IMG/VR virus record: IMGVR_UViG_3300021197_000529 | Location: 1-32,599 of that record | Reading direction: 5' to 3' (one strand) | Source: a virus | DNA length: 32,599 bases | Shown: positions 8,036 to 17,102 of the stretch, in pieces | How positions within the stretch are numbered: position 1 is the first letter of the stretch | How the letters are laid out: each line of letters starts with the position of its first letter | The notes under the pieces: model-generated | Databases searched by the model: none | Told to the model about the DNA's origin: nothing | What the model saw: the letters and a program-made list of their open reading frames with translations, nothing else | Position numbers and translations under genes: made by a program

Positions 8036-11000
8036 ATGGCTTTACCTTTACAAACAATTGAAGAAAGAGAGGCGCAGGTAAGAGCAGAGCTTGCTATGTA
8101 CCCTCCTATGAACCAGAAGTATAGTTACAACTCTGGATTTATAGGCGGACATCAAAGTATAGGCTCTTGGTTTACTTCAGGTTTAACTGGTTTATTGTTA
8201 AGTAAAGGAGCTAGTGATAACGAGCAAAGAAAATGGTATGTACAAAGAAATGGTATACAGTTTGGTAAGCAAGCTCTTGAAGACAGTATATTGGCTTATG
8301 AAGAATTAAGTAAATATAGAAAACTTACTGAAGAAGAACTTAAAGATTTAAAAGAAAGAAAAAGAAGAGATGCTTTAATGCAGAGAGACTTAGAGCATGT
8401 TTTTAATAAAGAAAGGGGAGATTTAGATGCTCCTATGGATTCTAAAAATCAAAGTTTTAATGACAGATGGGGAGTAAATACAGAAGATGAAGGTGAAATA
8501 CTAAAACTTTTAAAGACATTAGCTAATAACCCAGCTTATGCCGGAGGTGTATTTACTGCCGAGATATTAAAAGACTTACCTTTAAGTGTACTTGCGTGGT
8601 TAGGACTTACAGCTAAAGGAGCTGCTGGAGCTAACTCTATATCTCAAGCGCTTAATAAATTAAACAATATACAGCCTGCTGCTCTTAGAGGATTAGCTAA
8701 GATGGGTACAGGTGTAGGAACAGGTGGCGCAGCAGGAGCTGGTTATGAGGCTTTATATACAAAACTAGACCAAGGAGATGTAAAAGGTAAGAATGTCAAA
8801 GCAGGAGCTGCCTTTGGCTCTGCATTTGGTGTATTAGCAGGACTAGGTGTAATGGCTAGGACTAGTAAAGGCTCGCCTAAAGCTAAAGAAAATACATCTA
8901 CAGATAAAGCAGAGTTAAAAGAGTTACAGAAACAAGTAATACCTCCTAGGGCAGCAGGCACTATAAAGAAAAATGTACAAGAGTTAAAAGATAATCCTGA
9001 TAGAGTTTTTCCTGACATAAGAGAAGGTAGAGATTACAGAAGTGTAGATATTAGTCGTGCGCCGGGAAGAAAAATAGCTGATGATAATGGTTGGGGAGTT
9101 AAAGGAGGAGCATTAGCAGGGTTTAGAGGTATTCAAACTATAGATGCTACAGATGGAGGATTACCTTGGCTTGTAAAAGATGAAGTACAGCTAGCAGAAA
9201 CTTTTAGAACAATAGATGGAGATGTAAACTATAAAGATATATCTCCTATGGAAAGCTGGTACTTACAAGACTTTAATAGCTGGCAAGTATTTATGCTAGC
9301 TAGAGAAAAAGGTAAGATTAAAGTAGCTAAAACGCAAACAGAGTTTCCAGATGCACAGACAAGAGATGCTTTCTTAAGTGATGAAGCTACTGCTGAAGTT
9401 CGTAACAGCATGATTATCAAAGAAAGAGAAAAGATGTCTAACAGTGATGTTGATGTGGAAAAAGTAAAAGCAGAAATAGCAGCCAACACACAAGCACCTG
9501 AAGAAATAGATATAAACACTACACCTAGTTACGCAGAAAGAGTAACAGGATTCTTTGATAGAAAGCCTAACATGTTACCTGTAGCAGCAGGAGGAGCAGC
9601 TATAGCAGGTTATGCGTTAGGAGATAAAGAAGAAGGAGAACCTTTTCAACAAGCACTAGCAGCAGGATTAGCAGTAGGACTAGGACCTAAAGCATATAAA
9701 GCATTAAAAGGTAAGTCTTTAAATGTAATAAGTATGCGTATTAAAAAGCAAGTGTCAGAGAATTTAGAAATATCTAGTGAGGTAGCTAAAGCTTGGGAAG
9801 CCGAAGCTCAGCGTATTTTAGATAATGCTAAAGATTTAACTGAGTTGCAATTTGGTGATATTGTAGACGCTATAGAAAGCAATCGTAAAGTTGGAGATGA
9901 TGCTTTAGATAAAATAAAAGATGACATACAAAAGCTTTTAACAATTATAGGTAAAGAGGCAGAAAGAGCAGGCATAATTAAAAATGCTGACGAAGTAACT
10001 AAGTTAAACATAAAAGGGATGTACAAAACAGGCGAGATAGGTCCATTTCTAAACAATTACTTTCCTCATTTGTTTGAAAGAGTAGGACAATTAACACCTG
10101 ATGACTTAGTTAAGATATACGGAAAGCTTAGAGATAGGTCAGACATAGACAGAAGTATTAGAGGCACTCGTCAAGAAATACTTAAAATGCAGAAAGAAAC
10201 AGATGCTAATGGTAAGCCTTTAATTGACCCTAGTTTAAGATTACTAGACCCTAAAGATACTTTAAGTGTTTACATACAAGCTATGTCTAGAACTATTATA
10301 GGTAAGAATGCTCTTAATAGTATGCGAGGATTAAGTTTAGGAATACCTGAAGGTGGTAAAGGTATGTCAATGCCTGCTTTATTAACTTTAGATGAACTAG
10401 AGGCTTTAAAGAAAGATAAAACATTTAGTAAGCAAGAAGGGTTACATTACTTAGAGTTTGAACATCCTGCTTTAAAAGGTTACGCAGCACATACTAATAT
10501 ACATCATGTACTAAATGATTTCTTTGCAATATCACATAGAGGAAATGTAGGAGATATGGCAGAAAAAGTACTTAGGCTTAACAATGGACTTAAGCGTGTA
10601 TTTGTATTTGGTTCTTTGTTTCACGCTCAAGCTTTGTTTATGTCCGGTGTTTATTCTTTAGGTATAAGCGGTGCTGTTAAGGGAATGTTTGGTAAAGGAG
10701 CCTTAAATAAAAACATTGGCTGGGAGCAGATGCAATTAGGCAGTACAGATTTTGCTGATTTAGCACAGGAGGCTTTACTTGATGGACTTCAGATTGTTAA
10801 TATTAAAAAACAAGAGCTAACTAATCCCGGTCAAGAGTTTCTTAGACCTAAAGTAAAGTATATGGCTGATAGAGCTGGACCTGCTGGTAAGTATATGATA
10901 GGTGCTTTTGATAAAATAGATACTATTACATGGGAATATTTACATGATAGATTTAAGCTAGCTGTTTACTTAAAGCAGAAACAAAAGCTTATTGATGCTG

Positions 11001-11836
11001 GTGTTAATCCTAAGTACTCAGGTACAAGAGCTGCTGAATTTGCTAACGATGCCTTTGGTTCTTTAGATTGGAATAATTTTACTACTAGACTATATGATTA
11101 CGCAGCTAAGAATCCTGATAAAATAAGAGGTAAGATAGCTAACAGAGCAGCACAGTTAATACCTATTAACAAAAGAAGGTGGTTAAACTTAGGACTTTTT
11201 GCACCTGACTGGACTATATCTAACATTAGAATTGTAGCTAAAACCTTTACTGGATTACCTAAGGTTACTGATGCTATGGTTAAAAGATTCCATAAAGGTA
11301 ATTGGGAAGGTATGAAAGAGTCGCAAGACTTTGTTAAAGCATGGAACATGTATGCTGCTTATTCAGCTAGAGCTGGATTGTATACTTCAGCTTTATGGTG
11401 GGCAATGACTGAAGCTTTCTCTAGTGAAGACCCAAGTTATGAAGGCTTATGGGATTTTTGGACTGGAGAAAATAGTGGTAAGCTAGACTTAGGAGATGGT
11501 GAAAGTATGGTTATCTCTAAGCAGATTGCTGAGCCTATACATTGGCTTCAACATCCTACACATACTTTTATGAACAAGACAAGTGTCGTACCAAAAACAG
11601 CTTTAGAAGCTATGTTTAATAAACAATGGTTTTCACTTAAGAAAGGTATGCCACTTGGTCCTAGACTAGTAGAAGAAGATGGCACACAGCATTATGCTAA
11701 ATGGATACTAGGTAAAACAATACCTATTGTAGGTAAGTCTGTACTAGATGAAGATTTAACTTGGACAGAAAGATTTGAAAGAACATTCACGGGTTTCTTT
11801 GGATTCCCTCAATATGGCGACCCAGAAGATTTATAA
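8036..11836 (+). CDS. Large internal virion protein (DNA ejection, gp16-like)
   Basis: 1266 aa, the longest gene here, starting right after the previous stop. Hydrophobic Ala/Gly-rich segments occur at about residues 160-250 (LAWLGLTAKGAAGANS) and 505-560 (GGAAIAGYALG), separated by long charged helices. The C-terminal ~400 residues contain many Trp, Tyr and Phe (WWAMTEAF, LWDFWTG), with a final ERFERTFTGFFGFP. Length, membrane-active stretches and position match the large ejection proteins of podoviruses (T7 gp16 class). The C-terminus may resemble a large polyvalent-protein-associated domain. No lytic transglycosylase motif was spotted at the N-terminus, where T7 gp16 has one. Confidence 0.7.
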   Translation: MALPLQTIEEREAQVRAELAMYPPMNQKYSYNSGFIGGHQSIGSWFTSGLTGLLLSKGASDNEQRKWYVQRNGIQFGKQALEDSILAYEELSKYRKLTEEELKDLKERKRRDALMQRDLEHVFNKERGDLDAPMDSKNQSFNDRWGVNTEDEGEILKLLKTLANNPAYAGGVFTAEILKDLPLSVLAWLGLTAKGAAGANSISQALNKLNNIQPAALRGLAKMGTGVGTGGAAGAGYEALYTKLDQGDVKGKNVKAGAAFGSAFGVLAGLGVMARTSKGSPKAKENTSTDKAELKELQKQVIPPRAAGTIKKNVQELKDNPDRVFPDIREGRDYRSVDISRAPGRKIADDNGWGVKGGALAGFRGIQTIDATDGGLPWLVKDEVQLAETFRTIDGDVNYKDISPMESWYLQDFNSWQVFMLAREKGKIKVAKTQTEFPDAQTRDAFLSDEATAEVRNSMIIKEREKMSNSDVDVEKVKAEIAANTQAPEEIDINTTPSYAERVTGFFDRKPNMLPVAAGGAAIAGYALGDKEEGEPFQQALAAGLAVGLGPKAYKALKGKSLNVISMRIKKQVSENLEISSEVAKAWEAEAQRILDNAKDLTELQFGDIVDAIESNRKVGDDALDKIKDDIQKLLTIIGKEAERAGIIKNADEVTKLNIKGMYKTGEIGPFLNNYFPHLFERVGQLTPDDLVKIYGKLRDRSDIDRSIRGTRQEILKMQKETDANGKPLIDPSLRLLDPKDTLSVYIQAMSRTIIGKNALNSMRGLSLGIPEGGKGMSMPALLTLDELEALKKDKTFSKQEGLHYLEFEHPALKGYAAHTNIHHVLNDFFAISHRGNVGDMAEKVLRLNNGLKRVFVFGSLFHAQALFMSGVYSLGISGAVKGMFGKGALNKNIGWEQMQLGSTDFADLAQEALLDGLQIVNIKKQELTNPGQEFLRPKVKYMADRAGPAGKYMIGAFDKIDTITWEYLHDRFKLAVYLKQKQKLIDAGVNPKYSGTRAAEFANDAFGSLDWNNFTTRLYDYAAKNPDKIRGKIANRAAQLIPINKRRWLNLGLFAPDWTISNIRIVAKTFTGLPKVTDAMVKRFHKGNWEGMKESQDFVKAWNMYAAYSARAGLYTSALWWAMTEAFSSEDPSYEGLWDFWTGENSGKLDLGDGESMVISKQIAEPIHWLQHPTHTFMNKTSVVPKTALEAMFNKQWFSLKKGMPLGPRLVEEDGTQHYAKWILGKTIPIVGKSVLDEDLTWTERFERTFTGFFGFPQYGDPEDL

Positions 11837-11848
11837 CAGGAGAAAAAC

Positions 11849-13372
11849 ATGGCAGTAAGAATACCATCACAATCAGAAATTGAACAGTTTATGTATAACA
11901 TAGACGAGTTAGAAGGCTACAGTTATGCTGAATGGCTTGACTATATGGAGGAAGCATATCCTGAAGTAGATGCTCCTGAATTGTATAATAGCCAAGGAGA
12001 GAATATAGTTACAGGATACAGAGACATTCGAGGTAAATTTATAGCAGGTGAAAAACCTGTTATAGATGACGATGTAATGGCTATGATACAAGATTCAGTA
12101 AATAATCGCTCTAGTGAATTAGATATAATGAATGCTAATATAGCAGCTTCAGCAGCGGAGTTAGATGCTTTACCTTTAACTCAAGCTGAAAAATCAGCAG
12201 CCTTTATGGAAAGACTTAGAGAGCAAAAACTAGCTGAAGATTTACAAGAAGAAGAATCACTTAGCAGAAGAGTATCAGAAGGTATGGGAGATAGCCTAGC
12301 TGAACTTGTAGCTAAAGGTCAACAGATTTCAAAAGACTACGCTTACGAACCTCTTCCTGCTACTGGTAGAGTAGTAGATAATCGTATGGCTAAAAGTAAT
12401 TTAGGTGAGCAAGGTATGCTGCTTAATTTAACTGATGAAGAACAAGAGATTTATGACGCAGACTTACCTTTAAGACAAGAATTAATTCCCGGTGATACTA
12501 TTATTGAAGACATGGTTGCTTCAGCAGCAGAGTCTATGGACTTACCACCTTGGGCAATGGCTGTAGCAGGAGCAGTAGCTACAAAAGGAAAGTCATTAAC
12601 TAAAAAGAAATCTACAGTTAAAGAAAAGAAACAAGATGATTTGTTTAAACAAGATGGTATGGTTACTAAAACTAAACCTGCTGTTAAAGCTAAAACAGCT
12701 AGTACTGTAGCTAAAAAGTCAGAACCTGGACCTAATACTGTAGAAGGTATGATAGCAGCACAAACAGCTAAAAATGCTGCAAAAGCAGGAAACTCTAAGA
12801 AAGTTGAAACAGTTATAGCTAGAGGTAATAAACCTGAAGGTAAAGGATTTAAAAGAATAGACGCTGAAGATGTAGCTAAAGTAAAAGCTGCTACAGGCGC
12901 TGCTGCTGTTACTGCACCTAGTGCTTATGTAGCTAATAGAATGCTAGGTGGTGATAGAGCTTCTGATGGTAGTTTAAAAACATCATCTGTACAATTAGAT
13001 AGTACAAAAGGAACAGGTGGTGTAGAACCTATAGAGACTTCACCTTCTGCTAAAGTAGCTACAGATTCTGCTGAAGTAGCTACAGAGTCTTTTTATAAAG
13101 ATATGCCTCCTGCTGAAAAAGCTTTAGATAATAGAACTTTAGATAAAGGTGCTGTTGTTAATTTAAAACCGGGATGGAAGCAAGCTGAAAATGGTAATTA
13201 CTTTAGTGCTGATTTTGAAGATGAACATTGGAATACAGCTTCTGGGGTTAGAGAAGCTATAGGTATATGGGGTAGACCAATAGGAACTAGGTCTTCAGGT
13301 CCAACTACTGCTTCATTTGGTAAACAAAGTCCAGCACAAGCTAGACAACAATTAGCTAAATGGGGTGCGTAG
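11849..13372 (+). CDS. Putative internal virion protein, last gene of the plus block
   Basis: 507 aa, preceded by CAGGAGAAAAAC. The acidic N-terminus (residues ~5-70) has YSYAEWLDYMEEAYPE. The middle is helical with one Ala-rich hydrophobic stretch (PPWAMAVAGAVATKG, ~230-245). A Lys/Ala/Thr-rich low-complexity segment (~250-350) follows, and the C-terminus has Trp and the motif IGIWGRPIGTRSSGP. It is probably part of the ejection set, or a virion protein that needs cleavage. I do not recognise the family. It ends head-on against the minus-strand block, with no clear terminator for the plus strand. Confidence 0.6.
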   Translation: MAVRIPSQSEIEQFMYNIDELEGYSYAEWLDYMEEAYPEVDAPELYNSQGENIVTGYRDIRGKFIAGEKPVIDDDVMAMIQDSVNNRSSELDIMNANIAASAAELDALPLTQAEKSAAFMERLREQKLAEDLQEEESLSRRVSEGMGDSLAELVAKGQQISKDYAYEPLPATGRVVDNRMAKSNLGEQGMLLNLTDEEQEIYDADLPLRQELIPGDTIIEDMVASAAESMDLPPWAMAVAGAVATKGKSLTKKKSTVKEKKQDDLFKQDGMVTKTKPAVKAKTASTVAKKSEPGPNTVEGMIAAQTAKNAAKAGNSKKVETVIARGNKPEGKGFKRIDAEDVAKVKAATGAAAVTAPSAYVANRMLGGDRASDGSLKTSSVQLDSTKGTGGVEPIETSPSAKVATDSAEVATESFYKDMPPAEKALDNRTLDKGAVVNLKPGWKQAENGNYFSADFEDEHWNTASGVREAIGIWGRPIGTRSSGPTTASFGKQSPAQARQQLAKWGA

Positions 13373-13427
13373 TAAACGGTGACATTGGTGGGCGAGGTGG
13401 ATGTCTTTCTTCTTCCTTGTCCTTCAT
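13356..13427 (-). CDS. Tentative 23-aa protein at the end of the minus block
   Basis: The ATG at 13427 overlaps the stop of the upstream minus gene as ATGA, the coupling used repeatedly in this block. The peptide begins MKDKEEERHPPRPPMS: charged, then Pro-rich. It runs 17 bases into the 3' end of the plus-strand gene on the opposite strand. It could be real or a chance frame; the coupling is the only support. Confidence 0.3.
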   Translation of the reverse strand: MKDKEEERHPPRPPMSPFTTHPI

Positions 13428-13687
13428 AGTTTACACACTCCATCTTCACAATCATCTGGACCTGTAGTTATTATGTATTCATCTGACCTACCTGCTGTAG
13501 TAGTGGTAGGTAATCTTCCTAAGTTAGCACATGTGAATTGATGAAGCAGGTTATCATCATCTCGTAGTTCACATCTTTTAGCATATATATTGTAGGCATC
13601 TTCAAACTTTAAACTTAATACTTTCGCTCTCTCTGCGTAATCTTCTGCTAATCTTCTTATAATCTCTTGCCTACCTGCTTGTGTCAT
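13424..13687 (-). CDS. Small hypothetical protein downstream of the RusA-like gene
   Basis: 87 aa, coupled to the upstream gene by an ATGA overlap. The N-terminal half is a charged helix (QEIIRRLAEDYAERAKVL). The second half is acidic and ends in DDCEDGVCKL, giving four Cys in total (CELRDDD, CANLG, DDCEDGVC). A metal site is possible but the spacing is not a standard zinc motif. The neighbour suggests a link to recombination, but no function can be read from the sequence. Confidence 0.65.
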   Translation of the reverse strand: MTQAGRQEIIRRLAEDYAERAKVLSLKFEDAYNIYAKRCELRDDDNLLHQFTCANLGRLPTTTTAGRSDEYIITTGPDDCEDGVCKL

Positions 13688-14085
13688 AACTCATCTCCAT
13701 TTAATTCGATAACTACATAGCTATCTTCCATATCATCATCACCAAAACTCGTGGTGAATCCTCTAACATAGTCATAACTATCATCGGCTATCACTTCATG
13801 CTCTACCAGCGCGTCCATTAGGAACTTGTGTACAGGAAATGTATAGTTATCTATGTCTTTCTTTCTTTTTCCTTTAAAGAATAGAATGTACTTAGGTGTG
13901 AGGTTCTTAAACTTAGGTAGAACCTTTACCCACTCTTCTACTTCTTTGTGATAATCTTGCTTTACCTTATTCAGACTAAGGTAGTGCATGTTTCTATAGA
14001 TGTTCATACTAAAGAGATTAGTACGCTTCTTTTCTCCCCTGCCTTTACTATAGGTTGGCAGCTTTATGATGGCTTTATATACCAT
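13684..14085 (-). CDS. RusA-like Holliday junction resolvase
   Basis: 133 aa, close to the usual RusA length of about 120. The signature KRKKDIDNYTFPVHKFLMDAL lies at residues 73-93, with Asp77, Asp79, Asn80, Lys87 and Asp91, followed by Asp101-Asp102. These match the Asp cluster that binds metal in RusA-type resolvases. Such enzymes cut four-way junctions during phage recombination and clear DNA branches before packaging. The gene is separated from the replication genes by a terminator-like hairpin at 14145-14171, so it may have its own promoter. GAGGGAAGG precedes the ATG. Confidence 0.85.
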   Translation of the reverse strand: MVYKAIIKLPTYSKGRGEKKRTNLFSMNIYRNMHYLSLNKVKQDYHKEVEEWVKVLPKFKNLTPKYILFFKGKRKKDIDNYTFPVHKFLMDALVEHEVIADDSYDYVRGFTTSFGDDDMEDSYVVIELNGDEL

Positions 14086-14102
14086 ACCTTCCCTCGCTAT
14101 TA

Positions 14103-14126
14103 GTTACAGTTAAAGTACGCTGTAAC
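14103..14126. promoter_or_regulatory. Inverted repeat upstream of the RusA-like gene
   Basis: GTTACAG at 14103-14109 and CTGTAAC at 14120-14126 are perfect inverted copies separated by ten bases. They lie between the terminator-like hairpin and the ribosome site of the RusA-like gene. It could be an operator or an mRNA hairpin controlling translation. The same GTTAC/GTAAC half-sites recur at other gene boundaries here. Confidence 0.4.
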
Positions 14127-14144
14127 CCCCTCTCATGCTCCTGT

Positions 14145-14171
14145 AAAAGGGGTTCTCATGAAAAGAACCCC
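14145..14171 (-). terminator. Rho-independent terminator, minus strand
   Basis: Read on the minus strand: GGGGTTCT, a seven-base loop, AGAACCCC, then TTTT. The eight-pair stem is perfect (14149-14156 with 14164-14171). The T run lies only on the minus side, so it should stop transcripts coming from the replication genes before the RusA-like gene. Confidence 0.75.
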
Positions 14172-14183
14172 AGACTTATCTCA

Positions 14184-14279
14184 CTAACCTACCCAACCAA
14201 GCACTAAGGCTACGATTACTATACCTAAAAATACTGTAAGTGATTTGTTAGCCAGTACTTGCTCTATCATTTCTTTCAT
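14184..14279 (-). CDS. 31-aa single-span membrane peptide
   Basis: Begins MKEMIEQVLANKSLTVF and continues with one hydrophobic span rich in Ile, Val, Leu and Gly, ending LGWVG. AAGGAG lies seven bases before the ATG, a strong ribosome site. It starts three bases after the exonuclease gene's stop and is followed by a terminator, so it is the last gene of that transcript. Small phage membrane peptides often act as lysis aids, superinfection exclusion factors or inhibitors of host envelope systems. Which of these applies cannot be told. Confidence 0.75.
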   Translation of the reverse strand: MKEMIEQVLANKSLTVFLGIVIVALVLGWVG

Positions 14280-14281
14280 AT

Positions 14282-15130
14282 CTACTCCTTGTCAAAGTAA
14301 TTATAAACTTCAGCTACCTTCGGGTAATTAACTACATCGACTAAGAACCTAGGTCCAGTTGAATAAGCAAACACCTTCATGTTAGGAAAACAATGTTGTT
14401 TAAACACACAGTAGCTGCACTCCATAGCAAGCTTTGTGTTGCCTGACTTACCATCAGGTACTAACTCATAGCATTGCTCTGGTCTTTCCTCTCTCTCCAC
14501 TACTTCTTTGAGATGTTCTATCTGTACTTCAATAGGTTCATCATGCTCAAAGTTTTCAAAGTGGGTACACAAGTGACCGTTGGTTTTATCTATTACTAAC
14601 CAACCTCCATCTTGTACACCGAGAGAAGCAGCATAACCACGCAGTTGGTCTATGTAACCAAACGGGTCATCCCATCGTAAGCCTCCTTCTTTGAATTTCT
14701 TAAAGCCGAAGGGTGCTGCTGTTTTAACATCAATTAGTTTACCATCAATAACACAGTCCATGCTACCTTTTATTCCAGAAACTTCTGCTTCGGCTTGTTG
14801 GTGTGTGACTTCATGTCCAGCTAGTTTAACAAGAGCTAGTACTAACTCTTCTGTAGCGTGTCCATATAGAAACTTCATAAGAGTACTAGGTTTCATCTGC
14901 TCTTGAGACATACCTTTGTGTACATACCATAGGAATCTTTCCTTCCTACCTATGTTAGACATCCGTAAGGTACGCTTGTCTTTTCTTACCTTGAGTACAT
15001 TATCTCTAAGCAGCGACTTCATAGATTCTCCGAAGTCTTCTATTACTTTATCTACATCTACATGACTATCTGCTTTACTAGAAGACAGTACTCCATACAC
15101 ATCTTCTACTAGTGTGTTTATATTCTTCAT
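14282..15130 (-). CDS. PD-(D/E)XK exonuclease, RecB/Cas4-like
   Basis: 282 aa. Nuclease motifs appear in order: GHATEE (90-95), GSMDCVIDG (122-130, Asp125), LIDVKTA (132-138, Asp134 and Lys136) and DQLRGY (161-166). This is the RecB-type nuclease core. Four Cys follow at 220, 238, 241 and 247 (CSYC, then x5, then C), like the iron-sulphur or zinc cluster of Cas4/AddB relatives. The N-terminal Cys of classic Cas4 is missing; the equivalent SNIGRKER stretch has Arg. It likely degrades host DNA or processes ends in recombination, as T7 gp6 does in position. It is coupled to the upstream gene by ATGA, with GGAGGAG inside that gene. Confidence 0.85.
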   Translation of the reverse strand: MKNINTLVEDVYGVLSSSKADSHVDVDKVIEDFGESMKSLLRDNVLKVRKDKRTLRMSNIGRKERFLWYVHKGMSQEQMKPSTLMKFLYGHATEELVLALVKLAGHEVTHQQAEAEVSGIKGSMDCVIDGKLIDVKTAAPFGFKKFKEGGLRWDDPFGYIDQLRGYAASLGVQDGGWLVIDKTNGHLCTHFENFEHDEPIEVQIEHLKEVVEREERPEQCYELVPDGKSGNTKLAMECSYCVFKQHCFPNMKVFAYSTGPRFLVDVVNYPKVAEVYNYFDKE

Positions 15131-15345
15131 TGGTTCTCCTCCAAGAGTGGCATATCCATTTGTAGCTCTATTAGTTTATCTATATACCAACGAGCCTTCC
15201 TCAAATCTTGTATCCCTGACTTATCTTTATACCTACATGTATATTTAATAATGTTGCCTTCTATAAAACTAAGCTTCTGGTCTTCGATGAAATCAGTAAC
15301 TTGTATTTTACCCTTGTTGTAGTACTTAGGATTAATATTATTCAT
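15127..15345 (-). CDS. DUF3310 family protein
   Basis: 72 aa from ATG 15345. An in-frame ATG at 15363 exists. The 15345 start is preferred because it overlaps the polymerase stop (TGATG) and has GGAGGGAA nine bases upstream. The core QVTDFIEDQKLSFIEGN, then IIKYTCRYKDK and DLRKARWYIDKLIEL, is a clear DUF3310 pattern. This family is common in phages next to DNA replication genes, and its biochemical role is not firmly known. It sits between the DNA polymerase and the exonuclease, overlapping both. Confidence 0.9.
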   Translation of the reverse strand: MNNINPKYYNKGKIQVTDFIEDQKLSFIEGNIIKYTCRYKDKSGIQDLRKARWYIDKLIELQMDMPLLEENQ

Positions 15346-17102
15346 CAGTGTGTTTCCCTCCATGTTGTTCCAATCTTGTAGTCACCATCCAAAGGACAGT
15401 TTAGTTTAAAGTCTTTACCTGCTCTGCGTACACAATTAACTGCCAAGTCACCGAAGAAAGCTGCTTGTTTCTCTGCTACTTCTACTTGTATCTCGTCATG
15501 TATCTGCCCTACTATCTTGTAATCTATCTTGTATACCTGACTAAAATGGTCAAGTAATACAACAGCGCGCTTCATAACGATAGCACCTGCTGATTGGAGG
15601 AGGGTATTCAATGCTGCGTGTAAGCTTCGCACATGTAATACCCGACCATCCAAACCTATAAGCGACCCACTATTAGCAGACGCAGTAATTCTAGTTCGTA
15701 GTTTCTTAAGAGCTGGTGTATTTTTAAGGAAGTCCGCCTTAAGTCGTTTACCATCCTTAGCTGTTCCTCCGACAACGCTCCCGATTTTGCTATCACCTGC
15801 TCCGTATAAGAACGCATAGATGAATGTCTTTGCTTTATCTCTAGTGTCAAGATTTGCAGCTCTTTGATTTGCTGTGTGTATGTCTCCATTAATCACCTCG
15901 TTGGTGTAGTCTTCATCGTTCATGTAGTGCGCAAGCATCCTGAGTTCTAAGCCTGACGCATCCATACCTACCAGCTTGTAGCCTTCTGATACTGTAAACA
16001 ATTCTCTACAGTCTTCACCATAAGGTGAGTGACTAGCAGGTACTTGTGCTAGGTTAGGACTTGAGTGTGTCATCCTGCCTGTCACAGCACCACAGGTATT
16101 TACCTTACCGTGTATTCTACCCGTGTCATCTACTGCATCTATCCATGCGCTGACTAATCCTAGTCGCTTCTGTAACATTAGGTACTTAGCTATGAGTTTA
16201 CCTTCAGGTATTTCTATAGCATCGAGTATAGTTTCTGATACGATAGCTGTGCCTAGTTCTGTAAACTCTTTAGGTGTCCAACCAAAGTGCTGTAGGTATC
16301 TAGCTATCTGTTGTCTACTGCCTAGGTTAAACTCAGGGTATGAGAAGTATCCCCAAGCATTGTGTTCTACATTATCTACTAACCCATCTAATTCATGATA
16401 ATAGTGTGCGCCTTTTTCTAGCTGTGCTTGCGCACGCTTAGATATACTGCCATCTTTGTTGAACCATTTATCACCGGGATGGTTAAGTTCTATCCATACA
16501 GGTAGTGGTTTAAATACCTTGCGTACTTCATCTTCTGCTATGAACATCTCTTCTTTAATAGAAGCTAGAAGATGAGTAGCTTTGCGTAAGTCAAACTTCC
16601 AGCCATTCTGTGTTTGCTTATGAGTTATCTGTGCTACTTTATGTTCCATCTCTAGTGCTGGCTTAGACATCTGTTTGCTTGTGAGTAGCCTGTGTAATTT
16701 AACAAGGACATTAACATCCTGCTTACAGTACTCACCCATCTCATCTGTATAGGTAGACCAGTCATTGTAATCACCTTTGGGAAAGTTTAATCTAGTACCC
16801 CACGCAGCCAAGGAATGCCCTCCTTCCCTACTTGGGTTGTCCAGACGACTCATCACTAAGGTATCTTCTACATCACCCCACCATTCAAAGCCTAGGAGTT
16901 TATCTAGAACAGGTAAGTCATAGCCTATAATGTTATGACCTACTAATACTTCAGCATTAATCTCTACTAACCAAGCAGGGAAATACTTAACTCTATCAGG
17001 TGTCCAGAACTCAGACACATCTTGTCCAATTACTTTAGCAGCAATACAATGTATAAGCGTAGGGTCTAAGCCATTAGCTTCTATGTCAAATGCTACTTTC
17101 AT
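15345..17102 (-). CDS. polA: DNA polymerase, family A, T7-like with 3'-5' exonuclease
   Basis: 585 aa. Exonuclease domain: Exo I Asp6-Ile-Glu8, Exo II Asn57...Asp62 (GHNIIGYD), Exo III Tyr125...Asp129 (YCKQD). Polymerase domain: TGRMTHSSPNLAQVP (341-355), motif A DASGLELR (381-388), motif B RDKAKTFIYAFLYGAG (421-436), motif C HDE (535-537). All catalytic residues are present. It is the phage replicase. It is shorter than the 704-aa T7 gp5, and no extra DnaJ-like insert is seen. Tyr429 is at the T7 Tyr526 / E. coli Phe762 position. It starts by ATGA overlap with a 37-aa basic gene and ends overlapping DUF3310. Confidence 0.97.
   Translation of the reverse strand: MKVAFDIEANGLDPTLIHCIAAKVIGQDVSEFWTPDRVKYFPAWLVEINAEVLVGHNIIGYDLPVLDKLLGFEWWGDVEDTLVMSRLDNPSREGGHSLAAWGTRLNFPKGDYNDWSTYTDEMGEYCKQDVNVLVKLHRLLTSKQMSKPALEMEHKVAQITHKQTQNGWKFDLRKATHLLASIKEEMFIAEDEVRKVFKPLPVWIELNHPGDKWFNKDGSISKRAQAQLEKGAHYYHELDGLVDNVEHNAWGYFSYPEFNLGSRQQIARYLQHFGWTPKEFTELGTAIVSETILDAIEIPEGKLIAKYLMLQKRLGLVSAWIDAVDDTGRIHGKVNTCGAVTGRMTHSSPNLAQVPASHSPYGEDCRELFTVSEGYKLVGMDASGLELRMLAHYMNDEDYTNEVINGDIHTANQRAANLDTRDKAKTFIYAFLYGAGDSKIGSVVGGTAKDGKRLKADFLKNTPALKKLRTRITASANSGSLIGLDGRVLHVRSLHAALNTLLQSAGAIVMKRAVVLLDHFSQVYKIDYKIVGQIHDEIQVEVAEKQAAFFGDLAVNCVRRAGKDFKLNCPLDGDYKIGTTWRETH

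Noticed and set aside
15346-15363. Upstream ATG of DUF3310
   Set aside because: The GGAGGGAA ribosome site lies downstream of it and serves ATG 15345.
15656-15889. 77-aa frame inside the DNA polymerase gene, same strand
   Set aside because: Lies wholly within the polymerase in another frame, no ribosome site.
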